Shown: piece after piece, positions 44,267 through 54,429 of the stretch | How the letters are laid out: each line of letters starts with the position of its first letter | Position numbering within the stretch: the first letter of the stretch is position 1 | Source of the DNA: Cryptomeria japonica | Lineage: Eukaryota > Streptophyta > Pinopsida > Cupressales > Cupressaceae | DNA length: 64,000 nucleotides | Assembly: GCF_030272615.1 (NCBI RefSeq) | Contig: NC_081412.1 | Coordinates: 139,440,747-139,504,746 of the forward strand | Direction: 5' to 3' | Position numbers and translations under genes: made by a program | The notes under the pieces: generated by a model | The model's input: only the letters and a program-made list of their open reading frames with translations | The model's database searches: none | What the model was told of the DNA's origin: nothing

Positions 44267-45086
44267 TATCTCCCTCATTTGTAAAGGTTAATAGTTAATA
44301 GAAAATAGGAGGTTAATAGTAGTTAGAAGTTGGATTAGAATAGGAGGAGGAATTGTTGTTAAGACTTGTAAATGGAGATATTCTTTTCATTGAAGTCGTC
44401 GTGAAATGTGTTATTTCAACAAGTCACATGGTTTCTACTTCTCATTTGCTTTCATGTTGATTAGATTGAATGGAGGAATTTGTTGAATGCATTTGTGTGG
44501 AATCTATTTAGTCCATACCACTAGCCTCTTGTTGATTATAAGTGTGCCTTCCGTGGTCAACTGGAATTATATGAGCCTAACTTCAATTGTTATACGTCCA
44601 TTTTTTATGCATTAACTTGAATGGTAATCAATGTTTGATTACCATCAATTGTTATACATCTTTGAATTGCACCTTAGAAGATTGCACTGAGCTTGTGTCA
44701 AATTGTTCGGTTTGATGGTGAGACCTTGCGCAGTAGGATTCCATCGAATCATTCACCCATTTTTTTTTGCATTCTAAGTCTTAAGATAGAATTCCTCAAC
44801 CCTTTCTCTTTTGCCCTTTTTTTAATTCTCCACACAAGTAGATAGAATCTAAGTTCCAACAATTCAAGCATTCAATTATTCGACGTAAGGCCCCTTGAAG
44901 AAACAGCAATCACAATGGCCAACTGTGCTTATCCACACGTCGTGACCCAACATTGAAGAACCATGGAGTTATCTCAAGTGATCTTTATGCGAATATTTAG
45001 CATTTGAGAGACTTTGATCAAGAGAGGATAAGATACTTTTGGGTATCTTATTTTGTGTTTGCATGTGCCTAAAATACACATCAACA

Positions 45087-48078
45087 GGCATCAACTTCAG
45101 GTTGGACAATGCTCTGAGGGGCAATCCATTTACAACAAATGACATCTTGATGCTTGATAGTCTATGCTATCAACGTATGTCCAGTCAGTAGGCTCTAAAC
45201 TGCCTTTCCTCTATCCTCATTCTTAGTTTGTGTGCTCTCACCTTGCCCATTCTGGGAACTGGGTGATCAATAAGAGTAGAATTGAGTTAACTGCCAAAAA
45301 ACTATTGGGATGACCTAACATCCTACAAAGGTTATCACAGATTTAAGAAAACTCAGCTTTTCCCTATAAGCAGGCTTGCCACGAAAACTTTTCAATTAAC
45401 TTTTTTCTATCCTGATTCCCACTCCATATGCTCTCACCTTGCCCATTCTGGGAACAAGGTGATCAGAAAGAGAAGAATCGAGTTAATTGCAAAAAAACAT
45501 TGGGGCTTGAGCTAACATCCTACAAGGATATTATAGGTTTAAGAAAACTCAACTTTTCCCCATAAGGAGGATGCCCAAGCATCCAGGTGTGGGTGATTGG
45601 AGATGAAATAACATATTGATATAGTCCATTTTTAACTTATTTTAGCATGTTGTGTAGGCCTTTTGAAGGCAGATTTTAATAATTTAATGCAATAAGCATC
45701 ATTTTTGCTTGCCTGGCATACAAATTTGTTGGTGAGTTTTTAGGTGGGTAAGACAAGGTGATTTAGTTTACCCCTCACCTAGACTCCATCATTGGAGAGA
45801 TGCTAAACCGAAAGCAAGTATTCCATTCACGGCCATGAATTCTAATCTTCTAGATCAAACACCATAAGTAATTTCTCATCGCTGAACCCATCATCATGGA
45901 ATAGTTTGAAGCCATGTGAGGGGGAAAACCCTTCTAAGGGAAAGGATGGCGACCAAAGCTATAGACTAAGGCTGAAAATCAGCAATGTCACATATCTATA
46001 TCAATCTTGGAGAAGAACTGTCAGCACCATCCTTGACCACCATGACAAGGCCAACAACATAGGATCAAGTACCTAATGGAGGATCTCCAGGGCTAAATGG
46101 GACAGACTAGACAATCTTGGAAGAAATCACATTACACTCTTCACATTTTTTCTTTCAGTCAAGAAAGGAGAATACTTTGCAAATAGTTATGGCAATCTTT
46201 CTCGTTTGTACAAAGGGTAATATGGATTGGTACGATAAAACTGATCTTAGATTATTTTTAGATTAGAAAAAATATAGTAGTAAGCTAGATAATGGGTCAA
46301 CATGATCTTGTTTTGTTTCTTCCCTATAGTTAATGAGAAATATGTGTTTTGTTCAAACCTACAGGTACTTCTCTTCTTAAAAGTAAATTAATTATGAAGA
46401 TTTGCTAAGGAAAGCATGTCGCAGAAGCACTTTTAGAAAGTCAAGGTTTTCATTCAGTTTGCAAAGCATTTTATTGGGGAATGCAGATATCATAAATTAG
46501 ACAAGGAATATATTGAGAGAGAAACCAGAAGTCTAATGAGAAGACTAATTGGACAGATTTTCATTTCCCTACAATTTTTGAACTCTAATATGATTGCAGT
46601 AAAAAAAATTCCACATCCAGTTTGTTCACAAACTGTATTCAATATTTATGCATTATCGTTTCCTGCATTTAACAAAGTGGTTTTTTTTTACGTCAAAGAG
46701 ATATAGAGATCAAAAGAGCAAATAGGCTCTCAGTCAATGCCATTTTTTGTTGGCATGATTTAGGAAAAAAATCAGCAGAAAAAATTAACTCTAGGTAGAT
46801 AGTACTATTTTTAATATAATATTTGATCATTTACCTTTCCAAACAAAATAACAGAACGGAACCGTGCGAATTTAATATGATAAAAATTTTGAATAATTAT
46901 GTTTCATAGTTTCAAAGCACATTTTGGGGGATATTATATGCTGCTTTTGCTGAACTGAGTACTCTGGCTATTTTAGGGATACACTACCTATATAAAACAG
47001 ACTGTTTATAAATGCAATTCGAAGTAATTCCAGGACAGTTCTTCAAGTTTATCTTGTATTAAGTATTTAATGAATCTCATATTATACATAATTGCATGTG
47101 TCAAACATTTGAGAGACCTTGACCCCATGAGGAAGGACCATGTTTCCAGATTTATTTATATTGTTTATCACTAGATATTGTTTCTTTTGCTGTAAATTGA
47201 AGCTTTTGTTATGTCAAGATTTCAAACTTCTAGGAATTTACATCAAGGTTTATGGAGGAAAAAGAATATTTACCGGAAACATATGTTCTCAAACTCTGCA
47301 TAAAAATAGTCACAAAGGTAACTTTACTAAAACACTGGACAAACCTTCAAGCTGCAGAAAACAATGCCATAAGAATTGCCGATTCATGAATACAATGGAA
47401 TATAAATCATCAAAGAACAGTTGAAAGGCAGAAAGAACAATAGGAATATGCAAATATGACCACTCTTTCAAGCAGAGTTTCAGAATACTTCTTCTCCCCT
47501 GCCTAGACAAGTATATCCATGTATTGTATACCAGATACTGATATGATACTTTCAGATACAACACAGATACCTTATCTAGATGTACCCTATATGAATGCAT
47601 GCTTATGTTGTATACAATATGTCCAGATATGGTACCACAACATCTAAAAGATCCCCAATCCAATTTTTACCAGGTCTGGTCCAAAATTTGAGGTTATGTT
47701 CAATGTTTATCTGCTGATAAGTCTTTGGCCAGCGTATGTTTGGATGGGTTTGATTGGACTTTGTTTTTCTTTTTGGTTGGTTTTGAAGTATATGCAAGAT
47801 TTTTGAATATTACATAAAAGAGATTGCTGATTTAACATAACAAATTGCATAACACATAAGGTAGATAATCAAAAAACCTTCTTTTTGCTTAAAAGAGCAA
47901 TGAACACACCATTAATCTGTGCCCATTGGTCTGATGTAAATTTACAGCCAATAGAAATATAGAAATCAGATCCAAATAATGTTAAAGCCCTAAATGCATT
48001 CTAGGGTTTAAAATCCTTCAACCCAAAATGGAGCGGCTGACTAAAATAGAGCTGGAAATAGATAATAATGACCTCTAG
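45087..48078. other. 3 kb without a gene; one ~196-bp diverged tandem pair
   Basis: Copies of the pair align from gctctcaccttgcccattct at 45234 and 45430. The rest (45600-48078) is AT-rich, not visibly repetitive, and has no ORF above 117 codons. It may be intergenic or intronic low-copy DNA. The minus-strand sequence before 48078 joins in frame with 58090-58254 when the Copia element is removed, but I could not recognise a gene there. Confidence 0.45.
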
Positions 48079-48688
48079 TGTTGATATTAATTAGGGAATG
48101 GCGGATTCCAATTGCCTTGGGCAACATTGGAATCCGCCCAAAAGGGCTGGCCCCTTTCCTCAAACGTGTAGGGCAGAACCCTATACCTCACGCCAACCTT
48201 AAAACCTCGCCTCACAAACTTAAACACTCAATGTGTTGATAAATAGGGCCGACCCTATTCATAAGGCATTTAAGGAAAAATATAATTAAGGTTAATTATA
48301 AAGAAAGCCGACCTATCTAAATGGTTTCGCTCCTCATATAAGTAAAGGTAAGAACTCATTGTTATTCATTAAATTCAGTCAGCTTATTCATTCATGCGAA
48401 ACCTACATGCCTGCCTAAATGTGAACTTCAGGGAGACACATGACATCTACACTTACAACAATCTACATCTGCCATTAGGAAGTGCGAAATCCATCATGAG
48501 GAGTCAGCGAATTCCTTGAAGGTCTGCAATCTAGGTTATACTCAGCAAATTCCTTGAAGATCTGCACAGCGAATTCCTTGAAGCTAAGTTACCGGTTCCG
48601 GTTCGGTTTCGGGTTCGGATTCGGGTACGGGTTCGCGGATTCGCAAAAAAAAAAAAAAAATTTGGGTACGGGTACGGGTTCATCCGTA

Positions 48689-48713
48689 CATATATATATA
48701 TATATTTTAATTT

Positions 48714-48747
<34 letters not shown>
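48689..48747. repeat. TA-rich microsatellite inside hAT
   Basis: Two (TA)n runs separated by a T-rich spacer, close to the left subterminal repeats; an A16 run sits at about 48644-48660. Confidence 0.9.
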
Positions 48748-48750
<3 letters not shown>

Positions 48751-49050
48751 CAAACTTCAAACATCAAAATTATATATGTTCACAGTTCAAACATACAAAT
48801 ATGAAACATCAAACATACAATGTAACTTTCCCATACAATGATACATAGATGATAACAGATAAATCATAAATCCATAATTGCCAATGCCAATAAATATTCT
48901 GATATTGATATATCATAAATCATAAATGTAATATCATATTCATAATTTGCAAAAAAGATAATATTCAAGTTTCAAGTTTCAAAACGTGAAAATGTCATGA
49001 CACAATAAAGTATAAAGTTAAACATTCAAATTACAAGCCATCTATGGGAT

Positions 49051-51510
49051 TTAAATTCCATATTCATCTTCATCTGAAGCATCCAACCCAAACTCACGGT
49101 CATCAAGTGGTTCAAATTCAGCATCAATTGAACCAATATCAAATGGAATGCCACTCCCACTAGCTATGTCTCTCTCAAATTCCATAACCGCCTCGTCTAT
49201 AGAGACTTGGCAAAGTTGTGCAACTGTAGCATCTAAATCAGCACACTCAGGGGCTAGATCCCAATTCCTTGTTACACCCTCACTATATTCAGGGTCCTTA
49301 TGTGACAACAAACGAAGGTTGGAGTGTACGTAGACCAAATCCTCAGCTTTCTTTGCACCCAAATGATTACGTTTGACTGAGTGGATGAAGGAGTATGTAC
49401 TCCAATTCCGCTCAGCTGAAGAAGAACTTGCAACCTGTTAAAAGTTAAAACATAATTAGAAATTTACAAATTAAAATTATAAAATAAAAAAATGATAGCA
49501 TCAAATGGAATTGGAAAACTATAAAAATAAAAAATAAAAAGATACATACTTGGGAGTTAAGTTTAATTGCAAGAGGCTGCAAGTAAATGGAGCCTTGACC
49601 ATGTACATACCACCACTCATCAGCATCCATCCCATATCTAGCATTAAGAGCTACAACATTATGATTTTTTGCAGATACAAATTGGCCAAACTCCCTCATG
49701 ACAATATTTCTTGTCTCCTCATCTTGATATATCTTTTTAAAGGCAGCCCTATAGCCAGAAGCAACCTCTGCATCTCTATATGGTGGCACCCTCCTTGGTG
49801 TTGCAAGCATCTCTGCACTATAAAATTTTGGCGTCAAAGCAAATGCTAAGAGATGCAAGGGGGTGGTCATCTTGTTCCAACGGTCAACAACAATTTTCTG
49901 CACAACTTTGAAAAATGTTTCCGTTGGGTCATTTTCTTTTCTATTTATTACTTCTTTTATTTTTTCCACCATGCAATCCATGCCATCATAAATCTCGCCC
50001 AAACATGGGCGATCAGTATCAGCATACCTGATCATGCTCATGATGGGCTCAGTGAAATTCAAAACATATTCCACATCATCCCACCATTTCTCACTAAGGA
50101 TCAATGCTCTTACTTTTATAGCTCTTTCTGTGTGGGACTGCTTCCATACACTCCACAAGCTGTTGATGACCATAGAACTCAAGGCGTCTCGCACCTTCAG
50201 AAGTCGTCTTAAGACGAGCGTGTGAGATGCAAATCGTGTTTCAGCAACCTAACATGACATAACAAAATACACAACATATATCAAATGCAAGTCTATAAAA
50301 AATACAAATTTAAAACTAAAAAATTAAAAAATAAAATTTAAAATTAGTAATTATAAATTACCTTCAACAACTCCAACTTGGAGAAGGTCCTGAAAATGGC
50401 TTGTGACATATGATGATTAGTCACAAACATTTGAATCTCCTCGCCCTCCGCATATAGTTTTTTCACCCAATCAATTTGTGTGCCAAGCTTTTGCATGATT
50501 AAAAAGATGTGACCATATGTAGCCTCCACTATAGTCCCTGCTGCCCTACAATTTTTAGCATTGTCAGTTACAACTTGGACAACATTTTGAGGCCCCACCA
50601 TGTCAATGCATTCTATCAAGATATTGGCAATGAAACTTGCATCTTTCACTTGCCCCTCACAATCCACTGCTTTCAAAAACATTGCCCCTTTAGGACACAC
50701 TGCTATAACATTGATCAATGGCCTATTTTTACAATCTTTCCATCCATCAGAAACAATGGTCACACCTGTTTCCTGCCATGTATCTTTGATGACCTTCAAC
50801 TGTAACTCTATGGATGCTTTCTCCTTTGCCAATAAGGTGGTTCTCACCTTTTCATACCCTGGACAAACATAATCAGAAGGTGTATTGCAAAGAGTATGCA
50901 CCATGTCCCGAAAGTAAGGTGATCTAACAAGGTTGAAAGGAAGCCCATTGCCATAAAGGCAACGTGCAATTTTGGAATCTGCAATCTCTCTCAGTTCATT
51001 TTTGAAGGCAAAATCCAATGGGCCTCTTTTCCGTGAAGCCACAACATTCTGATTCTCTACTGCATCAACTGGTGGGTTTTGCATGAAAGGATGTGAACCA
51101 GCTGGTCTTGTGGAGCCCATGCTACTAGAAGGCCTCTTAGACATTGAGCTTTGATGGACAAGAGGATGATCAGTCTTTGCTTTGCTACTTCTCCTATCAG
51201 CTTCCTCTTGTTCTCTAATATATCCCAAAACTAGAGCTTTTGGCAGCCCCTTGCCATCTGATCCCTTACAAAATTTTATTCCACGCCCAGGGATGAAACA
51301 AAGGTGGCCTTTCACTCGATAGTATGAGCTGGTATACTCAGTGCCACAATGGTTGCATTGCCAAACAAAACCCCCACCACCAGACACTGGCTTGATCATT
51401 GTTGTATAATGCCAAAGTGGTGAATCTTGATCAATTTTAAAGGGGGTATTTTCATTTCGGACATTTGCAACTGAACTAGAGCTTGCACTTGCACTTCCAG
51501 TTCCAGCCAT
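49051..51510 (-). CDS. hAT transposase, three exons, no visible disruption
   Basis: Exons 51510-50362, 50248-49550 and 49434-49051 (383, 233 and 128 codons including TGA/TAA), all joined in phase 0 through GT-AG introns of 113 and 115 bp, give ~743 residues. Exon 1: Ser-rich start (MAGTGSASASSSS), BED-type zinc finger (WQCNHCGTEYTSSYYRVKGH), a DUF659-like block with the first catalytic Asp (TIVSDGWKD) and the second Asp (VVTDNAKNC). Exon 2: VAETRFASHTLVLRRLL and the central helical insertion. Exon 3: hAT dimerisation region with the catalytic Glu (VASSSSAERNWSTYSFIHS). It ends with an acidic tail. hAT transposases excise and reinsert the element by cut and paste in the nucleus. Splice sites were chosen because they restore these motifs in frame. 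Confidence 0.9.
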
Positions 51511-52082
51511 TATGTATGATTATATGAATAGTGCACCTAAAATGAAAAGAGAATGCACAACATTATTGAAAAAAATTATTAAAATTTTGGTATTATAACC
51601 CCATACTATGCATACAAAGTGTAAAAAAATATACAAGACTTCTTTAAAAAAAATTAAAAAAACTTTAAAAAACTTTAAAAAAAATTTTAAAAATTTGAAA
51701 AAAACTTGGAAAAATTCTTGAAAACTTGAAAAAAATTCAGATTCACTTACCTTTAATGGCTAAATCTTTCTTCTCCAGTGATTCCTATGCCTTTGATGCG
51801 TGTCTCACACCTTCGTAGTCGTCACCTTCGAAGAAAAATACAAAAACTAAGAACCCTGATTGTAGAGAAAAAATCTTCAAAAATGCAAGTAGAATAGGTT
51901 GAATGCATGTTTTGATGCATGAAATGCATTATAGAGGGGCGGATTAGGGTTTAGATGTATTTAGAAAATTAAAAATATTGTTTTTTTATTGTTTTTAAAT
52001 GCTTTCTAACCCGTGGGCCCCGTTTTTGGGAACCCACGGGCTTGGGTTCACCCGGGTCCTCCTGGGTTCTCCCTGGGTCCCG

Positions 52083-52169
52083 CCCGGGTCCTGCCCAGGC
52101 GGCTGGGTTCCCTGTGGGTCCTGCCATGCAGGACCCACAGGGAACCCAGCCGCCTGGGCAGGACCCGGG
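52083..52169. repeat. 42-bp perfect-arm palindrome at the hAT right end
   Basis: Arms 52083-52124 and 52128-52169 are exact reverse complements around a 3-base loop (cat); similarity extends about 18 bp further outward with two mismatches. GC-rich in an AT-rich element. It lies between the transposase start and the right TIR, about 90 bp from the end. Confidence 0.95.
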
Positions 52170-52690
52170 GGGGACCCAGGGCGAACCGGACCAGGACCAG
52201 GACCGGGCACGGACCAGGACCAGGACCCAGGCAAAAAAGGGGAGAACCGGTATCATAGCCTTGAAGGTCTGCAATCTAGGTTATACTCAGCGAATTCCTT
52301 GAAGTTCTGCACAGCAAATTTCTTGAAGGTCTGCAATCTAGGTTAAGGGAGCAGCAGCATCCATCTCTCATATGACAGCAAGCGATTTTGAAGGCAGCCA
52401 TCTCAATCTGCCATACCTCTTGTGACAGCAACATCTAAAACTACAAATACATGAGATAAGTGTTGTAATGATTGCATAATTATAATCCATAATCAAATCT
52501 GAGGATCTTTTCTGGCTGGGTTTTTCCTCCTAGGAAGTTTTCCCAGGGTAACTGTGCCTTGTCTTTATTTCTTTCTCTTTCTTTACTATGCTTAAATCTG
52601 AAACTATAAATCTCTAATCTAATTAATCTAATCAGTAAACAAATTCTGATTTTCTGAGTTTTAGTTAATCTGAAAGTGTTAAAATTAACA

Positions 52691-52708
52691 TGGTATCAAA
52701 GCTATAGG
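52691..52708 (+). promoter_or_regulatory. Copia primer binding site
   Basis: tggtatcaaagctatagg directly after the 5' LTR; matches the initiator-tRNA-Met PBS of plant Copia elements with one change. Confidence 0.9.
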
Positions 52709-52783
52709 CTAGATCAACTTTCAGATTTTGGAATTTAGTACTCCTTTATTTCCAGATTGTTGTCGCATTTGCAGGTCAGGTCA

Positions 52784-54429
52784 ATGGGGTTGAAAGTTGA
52801 AGATAGGCTTGATGGGAATCTCAATTTTACAACATGGAAGGTTCGAATCAAGTTGGCTCTAGAGGAGAAGATCTTCTCCAATTCATAGAAGCGAAAAAGC
52901 TAACTGAACCTACAGTGCAGCTGAGCTAAAACAATTCAAAAAGGATGTTGTCAAGGCCAGGAAGATTCTCATTGATTTAGTCAAAGACCACCTAGTCACC
53001 TCTATTGCCTCATTTACTACTGCAAGGGAAATGTTCAGCCATCTACAAGGTACATATGAAGTTACAATCTCAGTAGGGCAATTACTTTAAGACAGCAACT
53101 ACTTAATATCAAAATGGCAAAAGAAGATTCTGCCATTTCCTACTTTATGAGAATTTCAGAACTACAGAATCAGCTAGGTTTAATTGGTCATAACATGGAA
53201 GACAAAGACCTTGTCATGATTACCCTAAATGGTCTACCTCACTCATGGGAGTCATTTATCCAAACAATAAGTGGCAGAACTGAGTTACCTACCCTTGATC
53301 GCCTTAAGAATGATTGCATCCAAGAAGAGTCTCACCTCATCACAAGAGGGCAAACCAAAAGTCCCCATGTAGATGATCAACACATGCTTGCAGCCCAATG
53401 TAAGAAAGGGGGAAATTGGAAGAAGCCTTATCCAAAAAGAAATAGGGAATTCAGACCATTTAGTTCCCAACACCCTTGGAAGAAACCAAGAGATACCTCG
53501 AGTGTCCGATGTTTTAGATGTGACAAATTTGGTCACTATGCTAAAGAATGTCAGAATAACCCTACCCAAAAAGAAGCCAACCTAAATGAAGTCTCAAAAC
53601 AAAATGATGACTTCTTATTCATCTCCGCTCTGTCTAGCAGTATTCCTACAGACAGTAATACATGGCTGATTGACAGTGGTGCTTCCAGGCACATCACAGG
53701 CTATTGTGATCATCTTTCAGACTTAGTAGAAAAGGATACCAGCCTTCACGTGGTAATTGGTGATGACGCTCATTATTCGGTAAGAGGTTCTGGCTCTACT
53801 TCTTTAAATTTAGACTCTGGTATTTCTCTGCACCTTAGTGATATCTTGTTTGTTCCTGGAATTAAAAGAAACCTAATTTCCATTTCTGCTCTAGAAGATA
53901 AAGGTTATCAAATTGCATTTTTTGAGGGAAAAGTTCTTGCTTGGCCTAAGAAATCCAGTTTTAAATCTGCTCGTATAATCGGTCATAGATATGATAGTCT
54001 TTATAAGCTCTCTACTAACCCTATTCAAGCCCTCATTAATGAGGCTCCTGAATCCTGTGAGCTATGGCATAGAAGATTTGGACACTTGCATTATCAAACT
54101 CTTCCCTCTCTTGAAAAGTTAGTCAGAGGTATGCCCAAACTCAGTCAAATTCATGATAATACTTGCAAAGGTTGTGCTATAGGTAAAAATGTTAAAAGTC
54201 CTTTTCATAAAAGTGAAAATAGAGCTAAAGACAAACTAGAACTTGTTCACTCTGATTTATGTCGTCCTATGTCTATAGCATCTCCTAGTGGATTTCTTTA
54301 TTACGTAATCTTCATAGATGATTTCTCTAGGAAAACTTGGATCTACTTCTTAAAATCTAAAGAATCTAATGAAGTCATAAGTAAATTTAAAGAGTTTAAG
54401 GCATTAACTGAAACTCCTCTGGTAAAAGA
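52784..54429 (+). pseudogene. gag-pol: Copia gag, protease and integrase N-terminal part
   Basis: Starts MGLKVEDRLDGNLNFTTWKV at 52784. The Gag N-terminus is broken by a stop and frameshifts before 53113, after which 53114-54429 is open. Visible: gag core (MRISELQNQLGLIGHNMEDK), zinc knuckle CFRCDKFGHYAKEC, protease active site WLIDSGASRHITG, and integrase His-Cys zinc-binding part (WHRRFGHLHY...CKGCAIGK) followed by HSDLCRPM and IDDFSRKTW. A frameshift near 54430 separates it from the next frame. Function in an intact copy: capsid, polyprotein cleavage and integration. Confidence 0.93.

Larger units (their letters stand above)
35108..45086 (+). mobile_element. 3' giant LTR (about 4.9 kb) split by LTR3
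   Basis: Starts TGTTGCGACC followed by the family end motif in reverse (attgtgaatggggatcccc) and ends ...ATACACATCAACA at 45086. Subtracting LTR3 and one TSD (5041 bp) leaves 4938 bp. It contains the C-rich tract (35280-36060), a 131-bp duplication, short hairpin repeats (42640-43260), the palindrome and TATA (44175-44266) and the ~720-bp end shared with 31297-31998. The next five bases are GGCAT; the matching duplication is not found on the left, so the left end of this element was lost or rearranged. Confidence 0.75.
48584..52258 (-). mobile_element. hAT DNA transposon, 3675 bp, possibly autonomous
   Basis: 8-bp TSD CCTTGAAG at 48576-48583 and 52259-52266. Terminal inverted repeats: CTAAGTTACCGGTTC at the left and CTATGATACCGGTTC (reverse complement of the right end), two mismatches in 15. 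Subterminal regions differ: repeated CGGGTACGGGTTCG-type motifs on the left (48590-48680), a GC-rich palindrome on the right (52083-52169). The TSD word also belongs to the LTR's internal repeat, but its exact adjacency to both TIR ends supports it. The transposase gene inside looks intact. Confidence 0.93.
48079..52690 (+). repeat. 5' LTR of the Copia element (interrupted)
   Basis: Parts 48079-48583 and 52259-52690. Near the insertion it holds tandem motifs gcgaattccttgaaggtctg, which differ in number from the 3' LTR and account for the 37-bp length difference. Confidence 0.9.

Noticed and set aside
35108..45086. Treating the 3' giant LTR as an independent solo LTR
   Set aside because: Flanking bases (CTAGA before, GGCAT after) do not match, unlike the three true solo LTRs; it belongs to the element with the PBS at 31999.
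49550..50872. Plus-strand ORFs of 90-119 codons opposite the hAT transposase
   Set aside because: Shadows of the transposase exons on the other strand.
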